Assembly (NCBI RefSeq): GCF_001314325.1
Contig: NZ_CP009429.1
Coordinates: forward strand, 1,798,501 to 1,862,500
Direction of reading: 5' to 3'
From: Sphingopyxis macrogoltabida
Lineage (GTDB): Bacteria; Pseudomonadota; Alphaproteobacteria; Sphingomonadales; Sphingomonadaceae
Length of the DNA stretch: 64,000 nucleotides
Both the position numbers and the translations under genes were made by a program. Below the pieces are notes generated by a model. That model was given only the letters and a program-made list of their open reading frames with translations. It ran no database searches and had not been told where the DNA came from. Below are positions 50,715 through 61,522 of the stretch, in pieces. How positions within the stretch are numbered: the stretch's first letter is position 1; the number at the start of each line of letters is the position of its first letter.

Positions 50715-52016
50715 TCAGCTTCCCGTTGCGGGTGTCGCGGCGGGCGCCGGCGCGGCGCCGCCATCGACCTTGATCACCCACAGATCGGCAAGCCGCTTGC
50801 GGGGGCCGGTGACCTGCGCGAAGCTGGCTTTCGCGCCGGCGGCATCGCCGGCCAGCGCCTGCGCCACACCCATCCGGTAGGTCCAGAGCTCCTTGTCGCC
50901 GCCGGCAGCGATCGCCGCCTTGTAGAGCGGCACCGCGTCGGCGTAGCGGCGATAGCTGACCAGAGCGTCGCCGGTCGCGCCCGCGACCTTCGGGTTCGAC
51001 TGCGTCGAAGGCTTGGCGGCATAGGCGGTCAGCGTCGATTCCTCGTCGCCCGCGCGTTCGCCCTGCGTCTTCGCGATTCCGTCGAAATTGGCGTCGGGCG
51101 TCGGAATGACCTTGCTCGCCTTGCCTTCGGCGACCAGCGCAACGACTTCGCCGGGAAGCGCGGCTTCGGTGGCGAGCGCAGCATATTCCGAATATTCGGG
51201 GCGCTGGAGCATCGATTTGGTCGCGCGCATCAGCCGCAGCGTGTCGAGCGCGATTTCCTTGTTCTCACCGGTCTGCTGCAACAGGATGAACAGCGTCTGA
51301 CGCCACACTTGCGGCTGGTTATAGTCGCGCATGCGGAGCGTCATCAGGTCGAGCGCCTCGGGATTGCGGTTCGCCTTTTGCAGCGCCTGGATCGGACGCA
51401 CATAAAGCTCGTCCGAGGGACGCTGTCCGGCGGCACGGCTGGCTTCGATGCCGGCCTTGGCGATCGTGAGCCCCTGGTCGATCTGGCCCTGCTGCAAATA
51501 GCTGTCCATCAGCAACAGCGGCAGTTGCGCCTCGGTCGAACCCGCGGCCTTCGCCGCTTCGAGGCGCTTCACCGCCTTCGCATAATCCTTGGCGCCATAG
51601 GCAAAGTTGCCCGAGAAGAAATTATAGGTCGCGGCATTTTCCGCCGGCGTGACGCCCGTGTCGAGCATCGCGTCGAGCCCCTGGCTCTGCACCGCCTGAT
51701 CCTTGTTCAGGATGCCGAGCTGGAGCTGGTAGAAGCCGGCGAGATATTTGTCGTCGGGGGTCGTGGCCGATGCCTGGCCTTCGGCCAGCGCGGCTTGCAA
51801 TGCAGCGGCGTCCTTGGCCTTCGACGCTTCTTCCATCTTCTTGGCGGCGGGGATGAAGCCCTTGCTGACCGAAATGCCGCCTCCCTTGGCGGACTCTTCC
51901 TTCTTGTCCTTTTCCTTCTTTTCCTTGGCACCGGCGGGGGCAGCGGACATCATCAGCGCGCAGCCCAGCGCAGCGGCCATCGCCGTCGCGGGCATCGAGC
52001 GAAAACGCTTGAACAT
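50715..52016 (-). CDS. Exported TPR-like repeat protein
   Basis: 433 residues with a signal peptide (ATAMAAALGCALMMSAAPAGA). A highly charged KEKKEKDKKEE segment (about 31-41) follows, then helical repeats resembling tetratricopeptide units (YLAGFYQLQLGILNKDQ, YNFFSGNFAYGAKDYAKAVKRLEAA, LLMDSYLQQGQIDQGLTIAKAG). The C-terminus is Ala/Pro-rich. A periplasmic scaffold or assembly factor is plausible; no catalytic domain is seen. It is monocistronic, ended by the terminator at 50660-50692. Confidence 0.82.
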   Translation of the reverse strand: MFKRFRSMPATAMAAALGCALMMSAAPAGAKEKKEKDKKEESAKGGGISVSKGFIPAAKKMEEASKAKDAAALQAALAEGQASATTPDDKYLAGFYQLQLGILNKDQAVQSQGLDAMLDTGVTPAENAATYNFFSGNFAYGAKDYAKAVKRLEAAKAAGSTEAQLPLLLMDSYLQQGQIDQGLTIAKAGIEASRAAGQRPSDELYVRPIQALQKANRNPEALDLMTLRMRDYNQPQVWRQTLFILLQQTGENKEIALDTLRLMRATKSMLQRPEYSEYAALATEAALPGEVVALVAEGKASKVIPTPDANFDGIAKTQGERAGDEESTLTAYAAKPSTQSNPKVAGATGDALVSYRRYADAVPLYKAAIAAGGDKELWTYRMGVAQALAGDAAGAKASFAQVTGPRKRLADLWVIKVDGGAAPAPAATPATGS

Positions 52017-52193
52017 CGAAATCTCTCCTCAAAGATACGGCCGCCTCGCCTCGGCACACAAATGGGCTCGGCCGCGGTTCGGTAACGCGGCTAAACCCGT
52101 CGCGTTGCCAAGGCAAGACAGCCGGGGTCGATATTTATCATGTAGAGGCGCGGCTGAACGGGGATTGAACCCGGATTGGCGCAAGTGGAGCGT

Positions 52194-52487
52194 TCAGACC
52201 TCGTCGATCGCCCGGTTGATCTGACGCAGCACTGCGGGATCGCCGGGCGCGCCAGCCATCGCCGCTTCGGAAAGCTGGATGAGCGGCACGATTCCGAATG
52301 TCGCGGCCAGCCCCTTAAGCCGCAGGGCCGCGACGTGCCAGTTCGCATCGCAACGGGCGCGGCGCATCAGGTCGGCAAGGTCGCGGGCGCTGTCCGTGAA
52401 CACGCTGCGCAGTTCGAGCGTGATCGCTGCGTCGTCACCGACGGCGGAACTCAGATACCGGTCGAGAGGGCCACTATCGAAAGACAT
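52194..52487 (-). CDS. Hpt-like protein lacking the phosphorylatable histidine
   Basis: 97 residues from ATG 52487, all helical. The segment NWHVAALRLKGLAATFGIVPLIQLSEAA follows the Hpt pattern His-x-Leu-Lys-Gly-x-Ala-x-x-x-Gly, but the histidine position holds Leu (ALRLKG). The next helix, DPAVLRQINRAIDEV, also fits an Hpt bundle. It may be a pseudo-Hpt that binds a kinase or response regulator without phosphotransfer. It is divergent from the large coiled-coil gene, with 68 bases between starts. The fold assignment is moderate. Confidence 0.68.
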   Translation of the reverse strand: MSFDSGPLDRYLSSAVGDDAAITLELRSVFTDSARDLADLMRRARCDANWHVAALRLKGLAATFGIVPLIQLSEAAMAGAPGDPAVLRQINRAIDEV

Positions 52488-52555
52488 TCCACAGGCTTGG
52501 CAGCTTGTGGTTAAGTTTCGGTTTCTCGGGCGACATTTGGTGCTAAGATGGGGGG

Positions 52556-54925
52556 ATGACGGGGGAAAAGAAGATCGTCGGATTGTGGCGGGATTCCGCG
52601 GCAAACCAGGAAACGGACGGCAAGGTTCCGGAACAGGCCGCTGCGCCCGAAGCAGCGCCTGCGCCCGAAACCGCGCCTGCCGCCGAACGGGATTGGCTGG
52701 ATATGTCGCCGCTTACCGAAGCCGAAACCGCGGACGACGCGAGCGACGCTCCTGCCCCGCCCTCGGCATGGCGCGATCGCCTCGCCCCGGCCCTTCTCAT
52801 CCTGCTCGGCGCCGGCTGGACATTCTTTGCGCTTTATGGCGCGACCGGCGGCTTCGCTGCGGCGCCTGCGGCGGAAGCTTGGCCGGCGCTGATCGCCACC
52901 ATCTCGATGCCGCTCACCTTGCTCGCCATATTGTGGATGGCACTGCTCCGTTCGAGCCGGTCGGAGCAGGCGCGATTCGCGCGGATCACGACGTCGCTCC
53001 GCAACGAGAATATGATGCTCGGCCAGTCGATGCATTCACTCGGCCTACATCTCGCCGACGCGCAGAAACAGCTCGCCGAGCAAGCGAAGATCGTCCAGCA
53101 ACTCGGGCTCGATACGGTCGCCCGGTTGCACGACAGCAGCGACCGCCTCGCCAGCAACGCGTCGGTGATCGCCAACGCGCACGACCAGCTCGCGCGGTCG
53201 GGCGACGTCGCGATGCAGCGGATGGACGGGCTGCTCGCGGGCCTGCCGCGCATCGACGATGTCGCGCAGCGGCTTGCGGTGAATTTCCGCGAAGCCGGGC
53301 TGGTCGCCCACCAGCAGGGCGCGAACCTCGAGGCGCGACTGGCGGCGCTCGGCGAGGAAGCCGCCAAAACCGCCCAGACCAGCGAAGCCGCCACCACCAG
53401 CGTTCTCGAAGCGATGGTCGCGCTGCAGGGACAGACCAAGGAAACCGAAGCCGACCTGCTTGCCGCTTCGGCGCAGGTCACCGGCGCGCATGGCACGGCG
53501 CTGGCGCAAATCGCGAAGGGAGCCGCGTCGGCACGCGACGATATGTCGGCAACCGTGGCCGCGGTGACTGGTCAGATGGACGAGAGCTGGCGACAGTTCC
53601 GCGACGGCGTCGATGCCGCTGCCGCGCAGATGGACGCAAAGCTGGCAGCGGCACGCGAAGCCGGCGACGCCATCGGCAGCCAGTTGACCGCCCATGGCGA
53701 AGCGAGCGAAGCGCTTGCGGCCCGCATCGGCGCGCATGTCGCCGACGTCGAACAGCAGCTTGCCGGTCTCGATGCCAGCGTCGCCAAACGCACCGACGTG
53801 ATTGGCCGCGCCATTGCCGACACCAAGGCGCAGCTTGGCGCCTTTGCCGATCAGGTGACGAGCGGTAACGGCTCGGCGCAGCAGCTTGTCGGCCATGCCG
53901 AATCGCTGCTCCTCGCGCTCGATGCGGTGACGCGCGAACTCGACGAGTCGCTGCCGCACGCCCTTGGCCGCATGACCGCGCACGGCAAGACGACGCAGAC
54001 CGCGCTGTCCGAACTGCGCCCGATGCTCGACGCCTCCGAACTCGTCGCACAATCGACGCTGTCGCACGTCAATGCCGTGCAGGCGACGCTGAAGACCAAC
54101 GAAGCGCAGATGACCAGCCATGCCGAAAACCAGCGGCTGCTCGTCGAACAGGTCAACGCCGCGCTTGCCGAAGCCGATGCGGCCTTGGCAAAGCTGCGCG
54201 ACGGCGCCGACGACTTTGCCGAACAGGGCGGGGCGCGGATGATCGCGACGCTGGCCGAGGTGCGCAGCACCGCCGATTCGGCCGCCGAACAGGCGCGCGA
54301 GACGCTCGACCGGCTGATCGCCGGTGCTCGTGAGACGATGCAGGCGACCGCCAGCGACGCGATCGATGCGGCGTTCAAGACCGAGATCATGACGCAGCTC
54401 AACGCGATCGAGGACGCCTCGCAGCGCGCGGTTACAGCCGCGAACGCCGCCGCCGACCGGCTGATGCGCCAGCTCATCACGATCATGGACACCAGCGCCA
54501 GCGTCGAACAGCGCGCGCTCGAAGCCGAGCAGGCGATCGCCGCCTCCGATCGCGATTCGCTGGCCAAGCAGGTCGGCGTGCTCACCGAAGCGCTGAAGTC
54601 GACGGCGATCGACGTCACCAAGATCCTCTCGACCGAGGTCAGCGACGCCGCATGGGACGCCTATCTCAAGGGCGACCGCGGCGTCTTTGCGCGGCGCGCG
54701 GTGAAGCTGATCGAGAATAGCGAAGCGAAGGAAATTCTGCGCGTCTACCAGAATGACGACAATTTCCACGCCGCGGTGAACCAGTTCATCCACGATTTCG
54801 AAGCGATGCTACGCCTGCTGATCGGCGCGCGCGACGGATCGGCGATCAGCGTGACCCTGCTGTCGTCGGATATCGGCAAACTCTATGTCGCCATGGCGCA
54901 GGCCATCGATCGCCTGCGGAACTGA
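52556..54925 (+). CDS. Large inner-membrane coiled-coil protein of unknown function
   Basis: 789 residues. An acidic, Ala/Pro-rich cytoplasmic N-terminus (1-72) is followed by two membrane helices (about 76-96 LAPALLILLGAGWTFFALYG and 110-130 LIATISMPLTLLAILWMALL). About 600 residues of Ala/Glu/Gln/Asp-rich helix with heptad-like spacing come next (many A..A..L and short TxxA patterns). The C-terminal 100 residues look globular (LSTEVSDAAWDAYLKGDRGVFARRAVKLIE, FIHDFEAMLRLLIGARDG). It has some resemblance to methyl-accepting or RmuC/SMC-like coiled coils but no recognisable signalling hairpin. A spacer or scaffold linking membrane and chromosome is possible; this is speculation. Confidence 0.75.
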   Translation: MTGEKKIVGLWRDSAANQETDGKVPEQAAAPEAAPAPETAPAAERDWLDMSPLTEAETADDASDAPAPPSAWRDRLAPALLILLGAGWTFFALYGATGGFAAAPAAEAWPALIATISMPLTLLAILWMALLRSSRSEQARFARITTSLRNENMMLGQSMHSLGLHLADAQKQLAEQAKIVQQLGLDTVARLHDSSDRLASNASVIANAHDQLARSGDVAMQRMDGLLAGLPRIDDVAQRLAVNFREAGLVAHQQGANLEARLAALGEEAAKTAQTSEAATTSVLEAMVALQGQTKETEADLLAASAQVTGAHGTALAQIAKGAASARDDMSATVAAVTGQMDESWRQFRDGVDAAAAQMDAKLAAAREAGDAIGSQLTAHGEASEALAARIGAHVADVEQQLAGLDASVAKRTDVIGRAIADTKAQLGAFADQVTSGNGSAQQLVGHAESLLLALDAVTRELDESLPHALGRMTAHGKTTQTALSELRPMLDASELVAQSTLSHVNAVQATLKTNEAQMTSHAENQRLLVEQVNAALAEADAALAKLRDGADDFAEQGGARMIATLAEVRSTADSAAEQARETLDRLIAGARETMQATASDAIDAAFKTEIMTQLNAIEDASQRAVTAANAAADRLMRQLITIMDTSASVEQRALEAEQAIAASDRDSLAKQVGVLTEALKSTAIDVTKILSTEVSDAAWDAYLKGDRGVFARRAVKLIENSEAKEILRVYQNDDNFHAAVNQFIHDFEAMLRLLIGARDGSAISVTLLSSDIGKLYVAMAQAIDRLRN

Positions 54926-55002
54926 TTGCGTTCAGACGGAATCGGGTGAGACGGCGGCTCTCGGCCGGTAGCGGACGTAAGTCGTTTGGAATTCCTCACT
55001 GT

Positions 55003-55073
55003 GTCATTCCCGCGAAAGCGGGAACCCAGGGCGGGTTTACACTACTCTGGATCCCCGCTTTCGCGGGGATGAC
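55003..55073. repeat. REP-like inverted repeat D
   Basis: Arms 55003-55029 and 55047-55073 (27 bases each) are reverse complements with a few mismatches; core CCCGCGAAAGCGGG and outer GTCAT/ATGAC. It lies between the convergent ends of the coiled-coil gene and the DUF1467 gene. Confidence 0.8.
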
Positions 55074-55117
55074 AAAAGTTGGAAACGTCCGCTTTCCACC
55101 CCAAAGCAGACGGTGCT

Positions 55118-55378
55118 TCAAGCCCGCCCGCTCAGTACGTCGGGGTCGGCCCAGCCGTTCACATAGGCAAGGTAATAGAGGCCGAAGGCGACCGTCGCGA
55201 CGATCGTCATTTGCAGCAGGATGCGTCGCGGCCGGAAGGCGGCCGGCGCTCCCGGTTCCTGCCCGCGCACCAGCGGCGTTTGGTCATCGCTCGTCCGGCG
55301 CCCGTGAAACGGCAGCACGAAAAAGGCGCTGAACGCCCAGAACAGCAGATAGATGGCGAGTGCCGAGGTCCATTTCAT
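55118..55378 (-). CDS. DUF1467 family small membrane protein
   Basis: 86 residues from ATG 55378, with GGAAG upstream. Two membrane helices: SALAIYLLFWAFSAFFVLPF (about 5-24) and MTIVATVAFGLYYLAYVNGW (about 57-76). The central LPFHGRRTSDDQTPLVRGQEPGAPA loop is the family signature. DUF1467 proteins are alphaproteobacterial inner membrane proteins of unknown function, usually found beside rnj as here. It starts 17 bases after the RNase J stop and is the last gene of the nuo-birA-coaX-rnj group. Confidence 0.9.
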   Translation of the reverse strand: MKWTSALAIYLLFWAFSAFFVLPFHGRRTSDDQTPLVRGQEPGAPAAFRPRRILLQMTIVATVAFGLYYLAYVNGWADPDVLSGRA

Positions 55379-55395
55379 CGTCGTGCTTCCGTAGG

Positions 55396-57030
55396 TCAGA
55401 TATCGACGAGCATGACGTCGACGACGGGTTTCTTGCCCGTCCAGTTGGTCGCAACGCGCCGCACGCCGAGCCGGATCGCCTCGCGCAGCTTTTCCTCGTC
55501 GCGGGCCGGGCCGGTCGCCGCCTGCTCGGCGGCTTCGCGAAGCTCGTCGACGAAGGTTTCGCGCTCGTCCTCGACCGGAACGCCGCGATAGCTCACCGCG
55601 CTGTCGACGAAGCGCTTGTCCGAAAAGATCACCGCGACCGAAATCTGGCCGTTGAGCGCCAGCTTGCGCCGCTCGTTGATCGTCTCGCCGTCGGCGGGCA
55701 GGATCACGTCGCCGTCGAGGATGAGTCGCCCCGAACGCACACGCTCGACGATTTTCGCGGGCCCCGGCGACAGGCGGACGAGATCGCCATTTTCCTGGAT
55801 CAGCGCATCGGGCACGCCTTGTTCTAGTGCGAAGCGCGCCTGTTCGTGCATATGGCGGATCTCGCCGTGCACCGGCACGACCAGCTTGGGCCTGAGCCAA
55901 CCGTAAAGCGCCGCCAGTTCGGGCTGGCCCGGATGGCCGCTGACGTGGATATGCGCCTGCTTTTCGGTCACCGTCAGCACGTCCTTCGCGGCGAGCTGGT
56001 TCATGATCCGCCCGATCGCGACCTCGTTGCCGGGAATCTGCTTCGACGAAAAGACGACGGTATCGCCGGCCTCGAGCTTGATCTGGTGCCCGTCGGAAGC
56101 CATGCGCGCCAGCGCCGCGCGCGGTTCGCCCTGCCCGCCGGTGGCGATCACCATCAGCTTGTCGCGCGGCAGCCGCATCGCCTCGTCAAAATCGACCGTC
56201 GGCGGGAAATCCTTGAGATAGCCGACCGAGCGCGCGACGCCGAGGATGCGGTCGAGCGAGCGGCCCGCGACGCACAAGGTCCGCCCGGTCGCTTTGGCCA
56301 CCGCGCCCAGCGTCGCCAGCCGCGCGGCGTTCGAGGCGAAGGTGGTGACGACCACCCTGCCCTTTGCCGCGCCGACCGCCTGAGTCAGCCCCTCGCGCAG
56401 CCCGCCCTCGCTGCCCGACGCCTCGGCGTTGAACGCATTGGTCGAATCGCAGACGAGCACATCGACGCCCTCGTCGCCGATCGCGGTCAGCGCCGCGGCG
56501 GTCGCGGGCTGCCCAAGGATCGGTTCCTCGTCGAGCTTCCAGTCGCCGGTATGGAAAACGCGGCCATAGGGCGTGTCAATCACCACCGCGCTCATTTCGA
56601 GGATCGAATGCGCCAACGGGACGAGCCGGATGCCGAAGGGCCCGATCCGGAAACTGGCGTCGATATCGACGACCTTGATCTCGACCTCTTTCTCCAGCCC
56701 TTCCTCGGCAAGCTTGTGCGCGATCAGCCCCGCGGTGAACCGGTTGGCATAGAGCGGCACGCCAAGGTCGGCGGCCAGATAAGGAATCGCGCCGATATGG
56801 TCCTCGTGCCCATGGGTCAGCACGATGCCGAGCAAATCCTTCTTGCGGTCCTCGATGAATTCGAGGTCGGGCATGACGATGTCGATGCCGGGATAATCGT
56901 GGCTGCCGAAGGTCACGCCAAGGTCGGCCATGATCCATTTGCCGTCGCAGCCATAGAGATTGGCATTCATGCCGATCTCGCCCGAGCCCCCCAATGCGAG
57001 GAAAAGCAACTCCTTGCCGGGGGTGGTCAT
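55396..57030 (-). CDS. rnj: Ribonuclease J
   Basis: 544 residues. The metallo-beta-lactamase core carries THGHEDH (72-78, the His-x-His-x-Asp-His zinc motif) after [25 protein letters not shown]. The beta-CASP domain (about 195-390) includes [12 protein letters not shown], a [11 protein letters not shown] stretch and [13 protein letters not shown]. The C-terminal domain ends with [21 protein letters not shown]. RNase J is a 5'-to-3' exo- and endoribonuclease for mRNA decay and rRNA maturation. Its ATG overlaps the coaX stop (ATGA). Confidence 0.95.
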   Translation of the reverse strand: MTTPGKELLFLALGGSGEIGMNANLYGCDGKWIMADLGVTFGSHDYPGIDIVMPDLEFIEDRKKDLLGIVLTHGHEDHIGAIPYLAADLGVPLYANRFTAGLIAHKLAEEGLEKEVEIKVVDIDASFRIGPFGIRLVPLAHSILEMSAVVIDTPYGRVFHTGDWKLDEEPILGQPATAAALTAIGDEGVDVLVCDSTNAFNAEASGSEGGLREGLTQAVGAAKGRVVVTTFASNAARLATLGAVAKATGRTLCVAGRSLDRILGVARSVGYLKDFPPTVDFDEAMRLPRDKLMVIATGGQGEPRAALARMASDGHQIKLEAGDTVVFSSKQIPGNEVAIGRIMNQLAAKDVLTVTEKQAHIHVSGHPGQPELAALYGWLRPKLVVPVHGEIRHMHEQARFALEQGVPDALIQENGDLVRLSPGPAKIVERVRSGRLILDGDVILPADGETINERRKLALNGQISVAVIFSDKRFVDSAVSYRGVPVEDERETFVDELREAAEQAATGPARDEEKLREAIRLGVRRVATNWTGKKPVVDVMLVDI

Positions 57031-57812
57031 CTGTCCTGCTTCCGTTGGTTATAGAGATGCATCAACCCGTTGAGCGTCAAATCGGGCTCGATACGGTCGA
57101 ACAACTGTGCCTGTTCCTGGAACAGCGTCGCAAGGCCGCCCGTCGCGATGACGGTAAGCGGTTTGCCGATCTCGGCTTTCATTCGCGCGATCAGGCCTTC
57201 CATCATCGAGACATAGCCCCAATAGACGCCGATCAGCATCTGGCTTTCGGTGGTGCGCCCGATGACGCTATCGGTTTCGGGCGCTTCGATGGCGATGCGG
57301 GGCAGCTTCGCCGCCGCCGCGACCAGCGATTCGAGCGACAGATTCACGCCCGGTGCGATGATGCCGCCAAGATAGGCGCCATCCGGCCCGATATGGTCGA
57401 GCGTCGTCGCGGTGCCGAAGCTGATGACGAGCTTGTCCCTGCCCGGCGCGACGGCTTGCGCCGAGATCGCGTTCACCGCCCGGTCGGCGCCGACCGACTG
57501 CGGTTCGTCGACCTTCAGCGCGATGCCCCATGTTACCGGGTCACGCCCCGCGACCAGCGCGTCGACGCCGAAATATTTATGCGCGAGCAGTTGCAGATTG
57601 TGGAGCGCGCGCGGCACGACGGTCGAAATGATCACATCGCTTACCCCGGCGCGGTCATGTCCCTCGATGCGCAGGAGCTGGTCGAGCCAGACCATATACT
57701 CGTCCGCGGTGCGGCGATCGTCGGTCGCGATCCGCCAGCGCGCGAGCAGTTCGGTGTCGCGGAACAGCGCGAATTTGGCGTTGGTGTTTCCGACATCGAT
57801 CGCGAGCAGCAT
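57027..57812 (-). CDS. coaX: Type III pantothenate kinase (CoaX)
   Basis: 261 residues from ATG 57812. Landmarks: [17 protein letters not shown] at the N-terminus (the phosphate-binding Asp-x-Gly-Asn-Thr), the [13 protein letters not shown] motif (about 104-116), and [25 protein letters not shown]. It phosphorylates pantothenate with ATP, the first step of coenzyme A synthesis. It lies one base past the birA stop and overlaps rnj, in the order birA-coaX-rnj common in alphaproteobacteria. Confidence 0.96.
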   Translation of the reverse strand: MLLAIDVGNTNAKFALFRDTELLARWRIATDDRRTADEYMVWLDQLLRIEGHDRAGVSDVIISTVVPRALHNLQLLAHKYFGVDALVAGRDPVTWGIALKVDEPQSVGADRAVNAISAQAVAPGRDKLVISFGTATTLDHIGPDGAYLGGIIAPGVNLSLESLVAAAAKLPRIAIEAPETDSVIGRTTESQMLIGVYWGYVSMMEGLIARMKAEIGKPLTVIATGGLATLFQEQAQLFDRIEPDLTLNGLMHLYNQRKQDR

Positions 57813-57813
57813 C

Positions 57814-58614
57814 TCAATTCCCCTCGACCGGGCGGCGCAGCTCGACGTCCCCGGCATGGATCAGCATGACCTCCCCGTCGGCGCGGCGCAAGCGCAGCGC
57901 GCCGTCGGGCGCGAGCCCGTCGAAACTACCGTCGATGCCCTGCTCCGACACGCGGAGCGGGGTCCCGACCGGATGGCCTTGCGGCAGCCAGGCGCGGACG
58001 ATGCTGTCGACACCCTCCTGCCGCCATGTCCATAATATATCGACCATCGCGATCGCCAGGGCCTCGGCGAAGCGATCGCGGTCGAGCACCGCGCCCTTGG
58101 CGGCGAGCGCCGCCGTCGGGCGATCGGGCAGTTCGGGCGCGGCGACCAGATTGACGCCGATCCCGATCACCACCGCATTGCCCGTGCGCTCCATCAATAT
58201 GCCGGCGCATTTGGCGCCGTCGACAAGCAGGTCGTTCGGCCATTTGAGCCGGGCGTCGAGCCCCGGCGCCATCGCCGTCACCGCTTTCGCCAAGGCGACC
58301 CCCGCGACCAACGCGAGCGTCGCGGGCGACGGATCGCCGGCGGTCAGGTGGACGACGGTCGAGCCCATGAAATTGCCCTGCCCGTCGTTCCAGCCGCGGC
58401 CCAGGCGGCCGCGGCCGGCGGTCTGGCGGTCGGCGACGAGCCAATGGCCCTCGCCGACATGCTCGCCGCCCGCCAGTCGCGCCAGCAGGTCGGCGTTGGT
58501 CGAACCTGTCTGCGCTACCCGCTCGATCGGGGGGATCAGAACAGCACCGACGCGGCGCCCGCCGAAGCGATCGCCAGCATGGGAATGAACAGATAGCCGA
58601 TCACCGACAGCCAC
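57814..58614 (-). CDS. birA: Biotin--[acetyl-CoA-carboxylase] ligase (BirA, monofunctional)
   Basis: Listed from GTG 58614 (266 residues), but the conserved region begins at [19 protein letters not shown] at 58539 overlapping the nuoN stop is the likely alternative start (about 241 residues), as no ATG, GTG or TTG lies between. Catalytic landmarks: [15 protein letters not shown], the [19 protein letters not shown] lysine region, and IGIGVNL. The N-terminal DNA-binding domain of E. coli BirA is absent, so it should only attach biotin to acceptor proteins. It follows nuoN closely and precedes coaX. Confidence 0.9.
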   Translation of the reverse strand: MAVGDRLSVHSHAGDRFGGRRVGAVLIPPIERVAQTGSTNADLLARLAGGEHVGEGHWLVADRQTAGRGRLGRGWNDGQGNFMGSTVVHLTAGDPSPATLALVAGVALAKAVTAMAPGLDARLKWPNDLLVDGAKCAGILMERTGNAVVIGIGVNLVAAPELPDRPTAALAAKGAVLDRDRFAEALAIAMVDILWTWRQEGVDSIVRAWLPQGHPVGTPLRVSEQGIDGSFDGLAPDGALRLRRADGEVMLIHAGDVELRRPVEGN

Positions 58615-59966
58615 AGCGCGCTGACCGCGACGATCGTACCCTCGACGACATTGCCGCCGCCGGTGACTTCGACGTCCGACTTGTCGTCGAAATACATCGT
58701 CTTGATGATCGCGATATAATAAAAGGCGCCGATCACCGAAGCGACGATACCGGCAACCGCAAGCGGTACGAGGTTGGCGTTCACTGCCGCCTCGAACACC
58801 AGATACTTCGGCCAGAAACCGAACAGCGGCGGGATGCCGGCAAGGCTGAACAGGAACACCGCCATCGCCGCGGCAAGCCCCGGGCGGCGCTGCGACAGGC
58901 CGGCGAGCGCCGGGATGCTTTCGACCTGATTGCCCTCGGCGTCGCGCAGTTGCAGAACGACGAGGAAAGCGCCGAGCGTCGTCACGACATAGACGAGCAG
59001 ATAGGTCAGCACGCCCTCGACCCCTTGCTGCGTCCCGGCAGCGAGGCCGATCAGCATGAAGCCGACGTTGTTGATCGACGAATAGGCAAGCAGGCGCTTG
59101 ATATTCTTCTGGCCGATCGCGCCAACCGCGCCGAGGATGATCGACGCGAGCGCGAGGAAGATGATGATCTGCTGCCAGGCTCCGACCGCAGGCCCCATCG
59201 CGTCGATCACGACGCGCGTCGTCAGCGCCATCGCCGCCACTTTCGGGGCGCTGGCGAAGAAGGTCGTCACCGGCGTCGGCGCGCCTTCATAGACGTCGGG
59301 GGTCCACATATGGAACGGCACGGCGCTGATCTTGAAGCCGAGCCCCGCGAGCACGAAGACGATGCCGAAGATCAGCCCGATATTGATCTCGCCGCCCATC
59401 CGCGCCGCGATACCGGCAAAATCGGTAGTGCCTGAAAAGCCGTAAAGCAGCGAGATGCCGTAAAGCAGCATGCCCGATGCGAGCGCGCCGAGGACGAAAT
59501 ATTTGAGCCCCGCTTCGCTCGACCGCTCGTCGGTGCGCATGAAGCTGGCGAGCACATAGGCGGCAAGGCTGTTGAGCTCGAGCCCGACATAGAGCGTCAT
59601 CAGGTCGCGCGACGACGCCATTATGCCCATGCCGAGCGCTGCGAATAGGATCAGCACCGGATATTCGGCGCGCATGCCGCCGGTGAAGAAGCGCGGCGCG
59701 ACGAGGATGCAGACGAAGCTCGCGGCATAGATCAGCAGCTTGGCGAAACCGCCGAAACCGTCGACCGACAGCGTGCCCGAAAAGACGGTTGCGTTGACGC
59801 CGAACAGCGCCACGACCGCCGCCGCGGCGGCGGCGAGCGTCAGCAACGACGCCCCCTGATACAGGCCGACCTGCCGGTCACCCGCGAAGGTGCCGAGCAT
59901 CAGGGTGATAAGCCCGCCGATCGTCAGGATCAGCTCGGGCCAGATGAGCGCGAGATCGGCGGTCAT
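58536..59966 (-). CDS. nuoN: NADH-quinone oxidoreductase subunit N
   Basis: 476 residues with about fourteen membrane helices, the antiporter-like core of complex I. Landmarks: [33 protein letters not shown] (the conserved Glu of TM5), [40 protein letters not shown] (lysines and prolines of the discontinuous helix) and [18 protein letters not shown]. It pumps protons as NADH is oxidised. Its ATG overlaps the nuoM stop (59963-59966). Confidence 0.96.
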   Translation of the reverse strand: MTADLALIWPELILTIGGLITLMLGTFAGDRQVGLYQGASLLTLAAAAAAVVALFGVNATVFSGTLSVDGFGGFAKLLIYAASFVCILVAPRFFTGGMRAEYPVLILFAALGMGIMASSRDLMTLYVGLELNSLAAYVLASFMRTDERSSEAGLKYFVLGALASGMLLYGISLLYGFSGTTDFAGIAARMGGEINIGLIFGIVFVLAGLGFKISAVPFHMWTPDVYEGAPTPVTTFFASAPKVAAMALTTRVVIDAMGPAVGAWQQIIIFLALASIILGAVGAIGQKNIKRLLAYSSINNVGFMLIGLAAGTQQGVEGVLTYLLVYVVTTLGAFLVVLQLRDAEGNQVESIPALAGLSQRRPGLAAAMAVFLFSLAGIPPLFGFWPKYLVFEAAVNANLVPLAVAGIVASVIGAFYYIAIIKTMYFDDKSDVEVTGGGNVVEGTIVAVSALWLSVIGYLFIPMLAIASAGAASVLF

Positions 59967-61522
59967 TGGACGCCTCCTGCGTGGCTCGATCCGTGGGCCG
60001 CTTCGCCTTCATGCGCCTTGGCCGCCTTCGGCTTGGCTGCGGCAAGATGCGCGTCGCCGGCGGGCTTGGCGGGCGCGAGGCGCGCGACCACCGTCGTCAC
60101 GTCGCCGCGCATCGGCGCGAGGAAGCTTTCGGGATAGACGCCCATCCACAGCGCCACGGCGGCGAGCGGCGCCATGATCGTCCATTCGCGTGCGGTCAGG
60201 TCGGGCATCGCCTTCACATCGTCCTTGGTCAGTTCGCCGAACACGACCCGGCGGTAGAGATAGAGCATATAGGCGGCACCGAGGATGATGCCGGTGGTGC
60301 ACACGAACGCCACGACGCTCGACGCTTCATAGATGCCGAGCAGGCTCAGGAATTCGCCGACGAAGCCCGACGTGCCCGGCAGGCCGATCGACGCCATGGT
60401 GAACAGCATGAAGAACAGCGCATAGGCCGGCATGTTCACCGCGAGCCCGCCGTAACGGTCGATCTCACGCGTGTGGAGCCGGTCGTAGATTACGCCGACG
60501 CAGAAGAAGAGCGCGGCCGAGACGACACCATGGCTGAGCATGATGATCAGCGCGCCTTCGATCCCCTGCTGGTTGAACGCGAAGAGGCCCGCAGTGACGA
60601 TCGCCATATGGGCAACCGACGAGTAAGCGATCAGCTTCTTCATGTCATTCTGCACCAGAGCGACGAGGCTGGTGTAGACCACCGCGACCATCGACAGCGC
60701 GAAGACGATCCACATGAGCTGCGCCGACGCGTCGGGGAACATCGGCATCATGAAGCGCAGGAAGCCATAGGCGCCGAGCTTCAGGAGCACGCCCGCGAGG
60801 ATCATCGAGCCGGCGGTCGGTGCCTGCACATGCGCGTCGGGAAGCCATGTGTGGACGGGCCACATCGGCATCTTGACCGCGAGGCTGGCAAAGAAGGCAA
60901 GCCACAGCCATGTCTGCATTTCCGGCGGGAAATTATAGGCGAGCAGCGTCGGGATGTCGGTCGTCCCCGCTTCGCGGATCATCGCGATCATCGCGACGAG
61001 CATCAGCACCGATCCGAGCAGCGTGTAGAGGAAGAATTTGAACGCCGCATAGATGCGGTTCGCACCGCCCCAGATACCGATGATGAAATACATCGGGATC
61101 AGTCCGGCTTCGAAAAAGATGTAGAACAGCAGCAAATCCTGCGCGCAGAACACGCCGATCATGATCGTTTCCATGATCAGGAACATCGCCATGTAGAGGC
61201 CGACACGGCTCTTGATCGCGTCCCAGCTTGCGAGGATGCAAAGCGGCATCAGGAAGACGCTGAGCATGATCAGCATCAGCGCCATGCCGTCGATGCCAAG
61301 CGCCCACTGGAAACGCCCGAACAGGTCGGCGCGTTCGGTGAACTGCCACTGCGCCCCCCCGATGTCGAACTGCGCCCAGAGGACGCAGCCGAGCACGAAA
61401 TCGACCAGGGTCGCGGCGAGCGCGATCAGCCGCGCGTTGCGGTCACCGGCATAGATGCAGAGGACGGCCGCAACCAGCGGCACCGCGAGCATCAGCGAGA
61501 GGATGGGAAGACCGCCGCTCAC
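59963..61522 (-). CDS. nuoM: NADH-quinone oxidoreductase subunit M
   Basis: 519 residues of multi-pass antiporter-like subunit. Landmarks: [40 protein letters not shown] (conserved Glu of TM5), [29 protein letters not shown] and [15 protein letters not shown]. The C-terminus is a charged, Ala/His-rich tail ([19 protein letters not shown]) longer than in E. coli. It is one of the three proton pumps of complex I. It overlaps nuoL and nuoN by four bases each. Confidence 0.96.
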   Translation of the reverse strand: MSGGLPILSLMLAVPLVAAVLCIYAGDRNARLIALAATLVDFVLGCVLWAQFDIGGAQWQFTERADLFGRFQWALGIDGMALMLIMLSVFLMPLCILASWDAIKSRVGLYMAMFLIMETIMIGVFCAQDLLLFYIFFEAGLIPMYFIIGIWGGANRIYAAFKFFLYTLLGSVLMLVAMIAMIREAGTTDIPTLLAYNFPPEMQTWLWLAFFASLAVKMPMWPVHTWLPDAHVQAPTAGSMILAGVLLKLGAYGFLRFMMPMFPDASAQLMWIVFALSMVAVVYTSLVALVQNDMKKLIAYSSVAHMAIVTAGLFAFNQQGIEGALIIMLSHGVVSAALFFCVGVIYDRLHTREIDRYGGLAVNMPAYALFFMLFTMASIGLPGTSGFVGEFLSLLGIYEASSVVAFVCTTGIILGAAYMLYLYRRVVFGELTKDDVKAMPDLTAREWTIMAPLAAVALWMGVYPESFLAPMRGDVTTVVARLAPAKPAGDAHLAAAKPKAAKAHEGEAAHGSSHAGGVQ

